A stretch of DNA of 64,000 nt from Semisulcospira habei. Lineage: Eukaryota; Mollusca; Gastropoda; Semisulcospiridae. Under the pieces are notes generated by a model that worked only from the letters and a program-made list of their open reading frames with translations, had not been told where the DNA came from and searched no databases. The position numbers were made by a program, and so were the translations under genes. Positions 22,066 through 34,300 of this stretch are shown in pieces (within the stretch, counting starts at the first letter, position 1; every line of letters begins with the position of its first letter). The stretch spans positions 166,246,976-166,310,975 of the forward strand of contig BTPG01000007.1 in NCBI GenBank assembly GCA_036245525.1. Direction: 5' to 3'.

Positions 22066-22630
22066 CGGCCAAACCTTCTAGTGCTTCCCCATTTGGCCCG
22101 CGAAACTGAACGGCTCCGGCAAAACTGAGCCGGGTGGGTTGAGCCCAGTGGGACTGAGGTGGGGGAGGCCGTATAGGGCTCGGCGGCCCAGAAAGCTGAC
22201 GTCACTCACGCTAGTCAGTCGTGGCGGCCATCTTGAGAGGATACGCCGACTCATACTGAAGTGGGTTCAGTTCAGTCATCGGGAAATCGCTGTCAGCATG
22301 AGGACAATGTCAGAGTGCTAGAGGCAATAACCTCAGTGACAGCAAGTCTTGGGCCGGCCGCCCCGACCGTTAAACCGCTAACAAGACTCTGTGCAGTTGT
22401 GTTCAGTTTGTTTCCAAAGTTCAGTGAAACTGACACTACTTCACTACTAGAAATCGCCGCGGCAGGCTAGCGAATCCTCTCTGAGTAAGACGGATGGCGC
22501 CGCCGCGGCAGCCGACGCTCCGGCCGACCTAACCGCAACGCTGGGCCGAACTTCCCGAACGGCCATATCAGCCTGTTCAGGCCCGGCGGCGCGCCAAACG
22601 GTGTACCGTACTAAGGCCACCGGATCGAGT

Positions 22631-22683
22631 GGCTCAGTGTTGCCCCCCGCTCATCATCTTCTCACCGTGGGCAACACTGAGCC
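22631..22683. repeat. Inverted repeat
   Basis: GGCTCAGTGTTGCCC and GGGCAACACTGAGCC form perfect 15-bp arms with a 23-bp loop. On its position alone it could be a MITE remnant. Confidence 0.7.
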
Positions 22684-22879
22684 GCCGAAATTACACCAAA
22701 GATCCTAAAATAAATAATTGATTACACTGAGTCGAAATGGGGAGCCGGGTGTGTGTGTGTGTTTAAATATACTACTTTGGCTTGGGAGTGTGTGAGTGCG
22801 GGGGTGGCCGGGGGGGTGGGCGGGGCCGCGGCACTGACTGACTCGGCCGCTCCCGAGACTGAGTGCGGGCCGGCTCAGT

Positions 22880-22882
22880 GAT

Positions 22883-22918
<36 letters not shown>

Positions 22919-22940
22919 CCCCCACCACCACCACCCGGCA
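22880..22940. repeat. Poly-C and CCA low-complexity tract
   Basis: A C run of more than 30 bases is followed by CCACCA units. Confidence 0.95.
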
Positions 22941-24511
22941 AAAAAAAGAAGTAACAAAAAGTATAAAATAAGCAAACTAACACAAACAACCAACTTGACC
23001 GACGGCAATGCAACCAACCAACAAACAAACAACTCTAATTTCAGTCTTTGCAGTCAGATCGTTGTGATTCTCAAACAGAACAAGAATTGAAAATGTCGCT
23101 ATCCCCATTTAGAAGTATTCGCAATTTGTACGATTTACTTCCCTTGAAAAGCAAATACTAGGCTACGCAAAAGCAGACGACAGATAAAAGCTCTGATCAA
23201 GAAGTTTACTGGTAAGTACTAAAACGAAAACGTAATTCGAATGCATTAACATCATTCTAAACATATTTCACTACTACACAGATAAAACGTGTGGTGATGT
23301 TCTTCAAATTTATTCTGACAGAAAAATTCATTGATTTGTTTTTGGTTGTTGTCTGTGTCTTCGTGAGCTTTAATGGGCTTGCGCTTGGAAAATGCCACAC
23401 CCAGTCTCGCGCTGTTTTACTTCTACAAATATGTAACGCTTCATACAAGTAAGTTCACTTGATAAAAGTGTATTCTCAATGTATATTATTATGCAATACT
23501 ACCCTGAGGCTATAGAGACTCGGCAACCCAGCCCAATGCGAAAGTAGGTCAGACTATTGTGACATCATATTTTCATTGCACTGAAATGCCATGGTGTAAT
23601 ACGAGAAGTCATTATATGCAACTTTGTTGCAGTTACATTATCTATTATCAGCTCTTTGCCGGGGTTGGTTATTTTGCAGAGATGTCACGCACTGTTTTTT
23701 TTTCAAACCTGGCTGAGCTTGGCAAATGTCAAAGCAGCCATAATGCCAAAATGTTTCCTTCCTATTCAAGATTCCCAGTAATGCGTGTGCTGGCTTCTGA
23801 TTTTAGATGTAATGAATATGAGCCGTTATGTGCAGAATAACTGATCAGCACACTTTCATATATTGCCTCTTCATTTGCACTGGAGTGTATGGATTACAAT
23901 TTTCAAACATGTAATTTTCAAGATGATGATGATAATGATGATGTCCACGTAATGCGCATCCACTCCATGCTAGCAGCATGCTCAGGGCGCAAACCCCCCC
24001 ACAAAACAACAACAAAACAACAACAAAACAACGTAGATGATTAGATGTATATTAGAAATGCATTGCATAGAATTGACTTAAAGACTTTGTCAGACTTTGC
24101 TGTAGCTGCTCTTTTTCTGTTAGCAACTTTAAAGCATTGCCTTAGGTGTCAAATGACAAATTATTGATTTAACGTGACAAAAAGACAAAGACGAAAGGTA
24201 AAGTCGTGATGCAAGGAAAGACATTTTAGAGGCATACGTGGCAAACATGGCTTTCTGTCGGTATAAAAAGAGAAAATAGATAACTTTAACACACGATCTT
24301 CAACCAGTTGAAGCCTACAGTTCAGTAAAATAGAAAGAAGACGCACAGTCCGCAGCAAGCTGTATTTTGTTTGAGTGTACAAGTTGTGTTAGCCATAAAC
24401 TCTTTATTTGTTTGGCTCGTTTTACTTTTGTGATTAAGCAGCACATTAATGCCATCATGCATGCAGCCACAAGCACTGTAAACAGTACCAGTGGTTGCAT
24501 GTGCAAGGAAT
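22941..24511. other. Upstream flank of SHPK, no supported gene
   Basis: AT-rich sequence with short frames only. Small simple repeats (GATGAT at 23922-23943, ACAACAAA at 24001-24031) are present. Confidence 0.5.
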
Positions 24512-24721
24512 TTAACCCATTTAACCCCATGGCTGCATTTTTCAAATTTGGGAACTGTCAACGTCTGCATACCAGTTGTAGGAGATGGATGAACCACGAT
24601 AATTCAAGGGTAGTGTCAGATTAGCTTGGCGCCTGATGGCGCCAAGCTAATCTGACACTACCCTTGAATTATCATGGTTGATCAATCTCCTGCTGTAGAG
24701 CGTCGGGGCTAAATTAATTAA
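24512..24721. mobile_element. TTAA-ended palindromic MITE, family A copy 8
   Basis: It begins TTAACCCATTTAACCCCATG and ends GGGGCTAAATTAATTAA. The core around GGCGCCTGATGGCGCC is nearly perfect. It is one of the better-preserved copies. Confidence 0.85.
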
Positions 24722-24841
24722 GGTTTATAAATACATTTTTGTTCAGCCATATCATCATTTTCTTCCACTCTTTGTTGCCTTGCTGTTGATTGAGCAAAGA
24801 AATCCCGCAAGATTCCCATTGCAAGTCAAAATTCTGTTTTA

Positions 24842-24942
24842 TTAACACCTTCACTGCCAGCGGTCGCATATGGTGTTTTTGAAATTATTGTTAAATCAGT
24901 GATAGATCGCCCGCCAATTTTTCTTGGCAGTGAATGGGTTAA
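24842..24942. mobile_element. Short TTAA-ended MITE, family L
   Basis: TTAACACCTTCACTGCCAGC at the left pairs with TTGGCAGTGAATGGGTTAA at the right. It is 101 bp and AT-rich inside. The terminal motif resembles family D (TTAACTCCTTCACTGCCGAG). Confidence 0.7.
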
Positions 24943-25099
24943 ACTGTTTTAATTTGTTGAGTTGTACAGGTTTTTGACCGGAAGCCCTTTGGATGAATGG
25001 TGTAGAACCCAAAGCCATGGATCAGCATGCATACATATATAATATTGTATATTTTCGTTATTTTCAATGCAAGATCTGTTTTCTGCATCAGGTTGAGTC

Positions 25100-25333
25100 A
25101 TGGCTGCTGTTAGCCACGTTGCTCCCTACTCGCTGGGCATTGACATTGGAACCACCTCCATCAAGATTGCGATCGTTGACTCTGCAGGCAGCCTTGTGGA
25201 AAATGTAATGGCACCATCTCTCGCAGCAGTCGACAGTGACATGGGTGACGTTGGGTCTGAGCAGTGTCCAACGACAATTTATAATTCCATACAGGCATGC
25301 TTGAGGCAGCTGTCTCCCCATAATCAAGCTAAG
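25100..25333 (+). CDS. SHPK: SHPK coding exon 1
   Basis: The exon is 78 codons from ATG (context GAGTCATGG). It carries the N-terminal FGGY phosphate-binding loop [10 protein letters not shown]. It ends AAG|GTTGGT, a weaker donor than usual but the one that keeps frame and homology. Confidence 0.9.
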
Positions 25334-28300
25334 GTTGGTTTGTCACTTGAAACTTGAGTGAACATTGGGCAGATATGTGTTTACGTGTGTGTGTGTATCT
25401 GTGTTCAAGTAAGTGATTGATTGATCATGATAGTTCTGGTAGATGATTATGGCAAAATGTGTCACCTGTCATTAAAGACCATCATTTAGGTGGCTATTGC
25501 CACCTAAATGATGGTCTTTAATGACAGGTGATCTCTCATAGGTGGTCGCTCAAAATAGGTTACGGGTAGTGCAAAATGGGTTTGCATGTATCTGTGTTCA
25601 CGTATGTGATTTAATTATGGTACAAGAAAAATATAGTCTTAACAGATAGGTGCTCTCTGAAGAGAAGTCTTGAAAGGCAGAGTGTGTTACCTGTTATTAA
25701 AGGCCATCATTTAGGTGGCTACAGTCGGGGTTAGGGTTAGTGGCTACAGCCACCTAAATGATGGTCTTTAATGGCAGGTGATCTCACATAAGGGTGGTCG
25801 CTCAAACAGGTTATGGACAGTGTCAGATGTGATGTTGATGGCTTTGTTTTTATTCAGGTGCATTGTGTTGGCATCTCCGGACAGATGCATGGACTGGTCC
25901 TATGGCAGCAGGGTAAAGTGTGGAACCATGACACTGGTGATTTGGCCCGACACATCACCTTTGACAATGTCAGTCATCTGTACACGTGGCAAGACCGACG
26001 CTGCACACAAGAATTTCTCAATACGCTTCCCAAACCCAACTCAAACCTGCGGACCGCTTCTGGATATGGTTGTTCCACGCTTTTCTGGTTGCAGCGAAAT
26101 CGGCCAGAGTTTTTGGCCGAGAAGCAGTTTGACTGTGCGGGCACCATCATGGATTTTGTGGTGGCAGCCGTATGTAACCTTGACCGACCTGTGACCTCTG
26201 ACCAGCTGGCGGCAAGTATGGGGTATTTTGACGTGGAGTCGGGCACATGGAATGAAGATGTGTGAGTACGCATGTTCTGAACATCAGTGACTGTCTGGCA
26301 TAATACTGATTTTGTACCTCATTCATTACTGACACCCACAGCTAGGGTTTGATTAACCATAATCATAATAGTTAAAGTGTAGTGCCAGATTAGCTTGGCA
26401 CCTTCTTGGCACCAAGCTAATCTGGCACTGCTCTTGAACTATCATGGTTGATTTATGTCACCATTTCCCATAACACATTACATACAGATTTCTGACGTAC
26501 AGTTCTGAAATGCATGCCGACACAGATATTTTAAAAACAAGCTGGAACAGATACTTTGACTCCCAGTTTCAGCTGTTTGACCCCCACATTGATTCAGGAA
26601 GGGCGGTAAGAAAGAAAATCCTCATGTGATGTACAATGAAGAAGTTTGAGGCCTTGTTAAGTGTTGAGTCGTAGTCGTAGTATGATATCACACCAGATGC
26701 ACGCACGTAAGGTTCTTTTAAAGAAACTTCACTCAGCTGCAACCCGCCACACGTGGCTTAAGGATGTAGACCACACTGGAGTAACAGTTCCAACAATATT
26801 TTATTGCAGCGATGCGATCTCCAAACAATGCATTCACAAATGCACCAACACTGATACAATGTCTCCTCTGCAATGTATCCACGCTTTTGATACACTGTGG
26901 CTATCATACAATGTACACACTATACACTGCATAACTGCATCACTGACAATGTACAAACGCGCTTCCCAGCACAATCTTTTATAGTATAATAGCTTTCCAG
27001 AATAATCCAACAAATTCATACAATACAACCAATCAGAACAGAACACATAACGAAACTCATAAATATTGATGAAAAAGAACTTTCTAGAATAGACTACAAT
27101 AGTCTACAAAATTCGACTGCTAATTTCAATCTCAATTTTGGGAAATCCTGGTGTGTAATGACGTCACATAATAATACGCTACCCAGTTCACGACCTTACC
27201 CGAATTCTCCGGAAATGTCACGACTTTTCGTAATACATACTGGCTGCTAACTTCACGCGCACAGAAAACATGGTGATTTCGAGTGGTTTCTAGACTCTTC
27301 GGGATTCAACTCCGTGTATCAAAAGACAATCAATTCCGCTCACTGTGCGAACGATAGCAAATCTTACTATAAAGGTACGTGATTCGTAATCATGATAGCT
27401 CAGATAAATATTGGATCGTTTCCTACGATGAGTACACACATGCTCCCACAGAACAACACAACCACAATCGTAACAAGCCACAACATTTTAAAAAGATTTT
27501 TGCACATATCCAGGGCCTTCAGGGACTGGTCTTTTTGCTCCCTGAGGTGTGCGGCCAGGTCCTTAGAACAGGCGTTGAGGACTTGTTCTTTGATGATGAG
27601 GTCACACAGGTCCTGGTACTCCTTGTTTAAACCAGCCAGCTCTATCCATTTCTCCAGGTAGCTCCTGATTCTTTCAATAAATATGCCGGGTGTTTCTCCT
27701 TCTTCAGGCTTGCAGTTCGAAATCATCGCCTGTAACCCTCTTCGTGAAGTCGTACTGTCTCAGCAGGGCTGCTCACAACTGCGTATAATCTTCAACTTCT
27801 TCTCTTGGCAAGCGGGTGTAAAATTTAAGCTCTTTCCCAGTTAGAAGTGCGCTCAGTTTGATAGCCCAAGTCTCTTGTCTCCAGTTGTTGCTGCTTGCGA
27901 AGCGCTCAAATTATCTGAATTTTCTGCGAAAGTTGGTAGCTTTGGCGCACGGGCTGTTTGCTCTTTGCTGGATAATGCTGATGCTTCAGTAGCTCTCTGG
28001 CTCTGTGCCTCTATCTCCATCTGCTTTAAATGAATTTCATGTTGACGCTGCCTCTCTGCCTCTTCTCGCTGTTTCTCTGCCTCTTCTCACTGTTTCTCTG
28101 CCTCGGCTGCTTGAATTTCGAGATTCCTGATTTCACGTTCTTTAGCTCTTTCTTCTCTCACCAGTCTCTTTTTTTCTTCGAGTCTCTTTTCTCTTTCTCT
28201 CTCCAGTCTCTCCTTTTCTTCTCTCTCTCGTCTCTTTTCTTCTTTTTCAGTCTCTCCTTTTCTCTCTCCAATCTCTCCTTTTCTTCTCTCTCTCATCTCT

Positions 28301-31300
28301 TTTCTTCTTTTTCCAGTCTCTCATTTTCTCTCTCCAATCTCTCCTTCTCTCTCTCCTTTACAAACTCGAGGAGTTGAGCTCCTTCGAGTCCACATTCCTT
28401 TCCAATTTTTAGGAATGTCTCCATTTCCGATGTCGCCATCTCTGCGTTTCACTGCTGGCTGTTTTCTCCGGCTACCCTTTCCACTGAGCCAACTGAAGAA
28501 GTCCCGTCGGAGGTGCCAAAATGTTACGTGTTGAGTCATAGTCGTAGTATGATATCACACCAGAAGCACGCACATAAGGTTCTTTCAAAGAAACTTCACT
28601 CAGCTGCAACCCGTCACACGTGGCTTAAGGATGTAGACCACACTGGAGTAACAGTTCCAACAATATTTTATTGCAGAGATGCGATCTCCAAACAATGCAT
28701 TCATAAATGCACCAACACTGATACAATGTCTCCTCTACAATGTATCCACGCTTTTGACACACTCTGGCTATCATACAATGTAAACACTATACACTGCATG
28801 CTTGCATCACTGACAATGTACAAACACGCTACCCAGCACAATCTTTTATAGTATAATAGCTTTCCAGAATAATCCAACAAATTCATACAACACAACCAAT
28901 CAGAACAGAACACGTAACCGAAACTCTTAATATATATGAAAAAGAACTTTCAAGAATAGACTACAATAGTCTACAAAATTCGACTGCTAATTTCAACCCC
29001 AATTTTGGGAAATCCCGGTGTGTAATGATGTCACACAATAATACGCTACCCAGTTCATGACCTTGCCCGAATTCTCCGGAAATTTCACAATATTTCGTAA
29101 TATATACTGGCTGCTAACTTCACGCGCACAGAAAACATGGTGATTTCGAGCGGTTTCTAGACTCTTTGGGATTCAACTCCGTGTATCAAAAGACAATCAA
29201 TTCCGCTCTCTATGTGAATGATAGTGAATCTTACTCAAAAGGTACGTGATTCATAATCATGATAGCTCAAATAAATATAGGATCGTTTCCTACGATGAAT
29301 ACACACATGCTCCCACAGAACAACACAACCACAATCGTAACAAGCCACAACATTTTAAAAAGATTTTTGCACCCCACTAATGCCTGCATGGTCCCAGTCC
29401 CAGGACCATGTTTTGTGCAGGCTTGTCTTTCTGTACTTTATGTTTGCCAATTTCCACTCCATTTTTTTTAAAGAGGTTGAGCATAGGGCTGACTGCTGTG
29501 TGTTTCCTTAATCCTCTCTATGTTTGAACAAGGCAAGATATGTCTTAAAAGTTTCTCAACTTTGCTAGTAAATTAATTCTTCCTCTCTTTCTCAGTCTGC
29601 AGTCCAGCGGATTTCCATTCTCCATGTTACCGGAAGTGCGACCCGCAGGCCAGGTGGCAGGTCATCTGCTTCAGGGATTTGAACATGTTCCTGCAGGAAC
29701 ACCAGTTCTGGTTGGCATGGGCGATGTTCAGGCTGGTGTCTTCTCTTCAGTACAGTCTCCCAGTGATGCTCGTAAGTTTGTCACCAGCAATTTGTTTCCT
29801 CAAAATACATTACCGATGGCATTACTATATGGAAGATACATTTAGCTTACCAATTTCAGCCTAAGAATCTGTTGTGTATACCTACACAACAAGGGAGGCG
29901 ACTCTAGGGAGTCATTACCAAAAAACCCTGAGTAGCCTCCCTTCCCTCCCGCCCACTGGGCACCGGCCTCCACATGGCGTGGGTGGGTAGTCTCCTCAGT
30001 CCCTGACTGAGTGGGCTAGCAGAGGGGTGCCATCTTTGTCCAGGATTAGGACTTGATGTCAGCAGATATGTTGTTCAGTCTTTTTCACTGGTCCGGTTTT
30101 TAAGGAGCTGTGCTTACCCCGGTCCTACCATGTTGGATTGGTCCTTAAAAATACGCGTGAGCTTTTGGTCCTTTGGATCCCAAGTGTTTGCCATGTTTGG
30201 AGACCCGTGTCGGGGGAGAAGAGGATCCTGGTGGCTGAAACACTCCACTTTGGCCTTGACTTCTGCCTAAACGGGAGGCTAGTCGTACCGGCCTAGTCAA
30301 TCGGCTCTTGTCACGTCGAGCCCTATCCCCCTGTTGACATGCGGGTTGTTATACGGAGCACCATGCTATAGCCTCTGATGATGATTAGGTGCTTTACGCC
30401 AGTATTCCCCTGCATTCAACAGTGTGATAGAAGGCGGTGGCTCAAATGGTTCAATCGGGCTTACCCCCTTGAGTATATCTTTCGGGCAGTCTCCATTGTG
30501 CGTCGGCTGGAGACCCGCCGACAATTGCACTTTCCCTTGTTGGGCTCGGTGGCGGGCGGGGACCCCCGGGGGATGAATATCTATCATACTATAATATGGA
30601 AAATATCAAAAAACCAAAACTGGCACCAAAGCGGCACATAGCCGCCGACATTGTCATTGAGAACGATAGTGACTCTGACTGTGAGGAAGCGACACCTCAG
30701 GCGTCGGCCGCCTGGCCTCGTTTTCTCATTATCCATAGCAGAGTCAAAGAGAAGCCTGTTTCCAAGCTGCACCCTTTCCTGGTAGGGGAGACCCTCAGGA
30801 GCCGTGTTGGCAGGCCTGAGGCCCAGCGCCTCAGGTCTGGTGACTTGCTGGTAGAGTGCCGTACCCGGGCACACTCCAATGGGCTGCTGAGGCTCTCCTC
30901 CATCGGAGACACTCCAGTGGAGGTCACTCCCCACAAAACAATGAATTCCTCTAGAGGAGTGATTAAAGATCAAGCATTGGCCGAACTATCTGAAGATGAA
31001 TTTGTACGGAACCTTAAGTCACAGGGGGTGACCTACGTCAGGCGCTTCATTTCCAAACGAGGTGGTAGGGAGATCATCCCTACCATCATCCTGACGTTTG
31101 GCACCCCCACAGCTCCTACTACCATCTGGGGAGGTTACTACTCCCTAAAAGTGAAAAAGTACGTCCCTCTCCCCCTCCGATGCTTTAAGTGCCAAAAGTA
31201 TGGCCATGGGCAGAAGACATGCCTCTATGCGCCCGCTGCACTAAGCCCGGACACTCTGTTGAGTCCTGCACAGCCATCCCCCTGTGTGTGAATTGCCAGG

Positions 31301-34300
31301 GGGCGCATATGGCTTCGGACAAGAAGTGCCCTCGTTGGATCTCCGAGTACAGGATTCAGCAGGTGCGTGTGGAGAAGGGGCTGTCCTTTGCGGACGCCAA
31401 AAAACTGGTTGATGGCCCTGGTGCAGCTGAGGCTGCGCCAAACTCAAATAACAACTTTGTGTATACTTTCAGTGCTGCGGTGGCAGGCAAGCGCCCCACC
31501 AAAGACTTCTCTTGTCAAACCCCAACTTATTGGTTGGGGGCAGAGCCTCGGATCCTCTCGCCCCTGGAGAGTAACCCTCCTCCGGTGGTGATGAGGAGCC
31601 AGGGAACGCAGAAGGCGGACGCTACCGGTCCGGTGGCACCGCCTTCTGCTGCTCCTAAGCCTCAGCCCCCACCCAAACCTGCTAGTTTGTCAACGCCAAA
31701 GGTTTCTGGCTCTGGTCAGCCTTCTAAGGCCGCTAACTCTAGCGGCAGGACCGCTGCCCAGGACCAGAAGTCTAAGAAATCTATGGGACCGCCGTGCGCA
31801 CGGGCCCAGAAGGGGAACACTGATGTCCCCCTTCAAAACAAATATGCTGCATTGGAGGAGCAGATGGAGGGAGTGGAAGTTGCCGATGCTGCGGCAGCTC
31901 CACCCCCTTCATCTCCTAAGAACCAGAGGAAGCCCGGGAGCCGGCCCCCCTCTGTTTCTCCAACTCCTTCCAAGGCAAAGAAAAAAGGGGGGAAAAACTC
32001 CGCACCCCCAGATAAGACATAATCAGGGACTCACTGCTTCAGTGGAATTGTCGTGGTTTTCAAGCTAACTTTGAGGAACTACGTCTTTTAGTCAAGTGCT
32101 ATAACCCCTCAGTAATATCTCTTCAGGAGACTTACCTGAAGACTTCTGACCCTGTGTCTTTTAATGGTTTTAACGTTATACATAAAGGCTCTGATTCGGA
32201 GAGGCGCTCGGGTGAAGTGGCTCTTCTCATTAGTAGCCAAATTTTATGTAGCCCCGTTAGCATCGACACCTGTCTTCAGGCTGTCGCAGCTCGGGTTACC
32301 TTGAAGAAGACCATAACCATATGCAGTATTTACCTGCCACCATCCCTGCGGGTCTGTAGTAATGATTTTTTAAAATTTAGTTGATCAACTGCCCCCTCCC
32401 TTTATTCTCATAGGGGATTTTAACGGTCACGCTCACCTTTGGGGTAGTGACCAATATGATGGCAGAGGTCAGATGTTAGAAGATGTTTTTTCTCAACTTA
32501 ACCTGTGTGTCTTTAACGATGGTTCACCTACATACTCTAACCCAGGTTCAGGATCTAGTTCTGTTCTAGACCTCACTGTGTGTGATCCTTCTCTCATGCT
32601 GGACTTTGACTGGAAGGTTCACGATGACCTGTGTGGTAGTGACCACTTCCCAGTAGTCCTGTCATCGGTCAGCTGTGGGGAGGGTCCGCCGGTGGGGTGC
32701 TGGAATCTTAAGAAAGCTAACTGGCCTCTGTTCGCCTCCCTCTGTCAGTCTCGTATTACAGAGGAGGTGGTCATGTCATCTGAAGAACCTATTTCTTCTT
32801 TTACTACTATTTTGTTGGATGTAGCGAGTGAAACCATCCCTAAAACTTCCGCATCAGTCCCTCGAAAGCCGAGAGTACCATGGTTCAACGAAGAGTGCCG
32901 CAAGGCCCAAATAGCGCGCAAATCTGCTCAGCGACGTGCTTTCCGTAATCTGTCGCAAGTGAATATTTTAACCTTTAAAAGGCAGAGGGCGAAAGCTCAT
33001 TACATTTTTAAATGTGAACGCCGTGCTTCCTGGAGACGCTTCGTCTCATCTTTAACTTCTCGGACTCCGTCCCAGAAAGTATGGAAGGCTGTTCGGAGAA
33101 TTAGGGGCAGGGGTGGCTCGGCTTCTGTTGGCCATCTTAGAGATGGTGCCAGCTTGGTTACAGATAAAAAAGCTGTGGCCAATTTGCTTGCCTCCACCAT
33201 TGCCCATAATTCTTCAACGGAACATTATTCACCTTTCTTCCAGAGAGAGAAGGAGAAGCGAGAGTCTCGTATTTGTGATTTTAAGTCCGATAACTCAGAA
33301 GACTATAATGTCCCATTTACATTATCAGAATTGCAGCAAGCCTTGCAGAAATGTAATGACTCTGCTGCTGGCCTAGATACCGTCCACTATCAATTCCTAA
33401 CGCATCTGCCTGAGAGGTCACTCCTTGTACTTCTCAAGGCCTTTAACCATATCTGGAGAACTGGTCATTTTCCGCCGTCTTGGCGCCAGGCTGTGATTGT
33501 ACCGATCCCCAAGCCGGGTAAGGATCCTTCCGACCCGGGCAACTACTGGCCTATCGCTTTGACATCATGTTTATGTAAAACTATGGAGCGCCTGGTCAAC
33601 GCCCGCCTGGTGTGGCATCTTGAGTCACAGGGTCTCCTCACAGACCTCCAGTGCGGTTTCCGGCGCTTCCGTAGTACAACTGACCATTTAGTCTGCTTTG
33701 AATCATTTATTCAAGATGCTTTTGTCAACAAGCAGCATGTCTATGCAATTTTCTTCGATCTTGAGAAGGCGTATGACACTACCTGGAAGTATGGCATAAT
33801 GTCTGACTTGTTGGACATGGGTTTTAAAGGGCACCTGCCCGTTTTTATTCACAATTTTTTGACTAACCAGTCATTCCATGTCCGTGTGGGCTCCACCCTC
33901 TCCGACTCCTTTGAACAGGAGATGGGTGTCCCACAGGGCAGCATTCTATCTCCTGTTTTATTTAGTATTAAAATTAACAACATTGTAAAGGCCGTCAAGG
34001 ATGATTCTAAATGCTCTTTGTTTGTTGACGACTTTGCTTTGTGTGCACGTGGTCGAGGACTTGCGTCCCTTGAGAGGCGCTTGCAGCTGTGCGTTGATCG
34101 CATCCAGCGGTGGGTGTCTGTCAATGGATTCATGTTCTCGCCCTCCAAGACTGTCTGTGTGCATTTTACTAACCAGACAAAAGATTTTCCAGAACCTAGC
34201 CTGAGCATTGCTGGAGTGCCAATTAAGGTGGCCGAGGAGGCAAAGTTTCTGGGGGTCATTTTTGACAAAAGACTTACCTTCCGCAACCATATTAATTACC

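Larger units (their letters stand above)
26655..29371 (-). mobile_element. Gag-only LTR retrotransposon in SHPK intron 2
   Basis: Two direct 850-bp repeats (26655-27504 and 28522-29371) flank about 1.0 kb that encodes Gag on the minus strand. In element orientation each LTR starts TGCAAAAATC and ends AACA. No protease, reverse transcriptase or integrase is present. The gag frame runs straight into the left repeat with no polypurine tract, so pol and the tract were deleted. Just inside the 28522 repeat the minus strand reads TTGGCACCTCCGACGGGAC, a plausible primer-binding site. Bases flanking the LTRs do not match, so no target duplication is visible. It is antisense to SHPK. It could be an internally deleted copy or a mobilised non-autonomous family; other copies would be needed to tell. 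Confidence 0.85.

Noticed and set aside
22705..23090. Glycine/proline frames near a poly-C run
   Set aside because: Homopolymer artefact; frames have no flanking splice or start context.
25728..25741. Interstitial telomeric repeat
   Set aside because: Only two GGGTTAG-type units in a hairpin loop; too short to call.
26526..26605. Possible extra SHPK exon (frame including [18 protein letters not shown] before GTAAGA)
   Set aside because: Exons 2 and 3 join in phase 2 without it and match the known protein. Candidate exon lengths of 118, 103 or 80 bp from the available acceptors would all shift the frame.
28030..28377. Phe/Ser-rich plus-strand open frame
   Set aside because: It is the antisense of the Lys/Glu-rich Gag coiled-coil of the LTR element.
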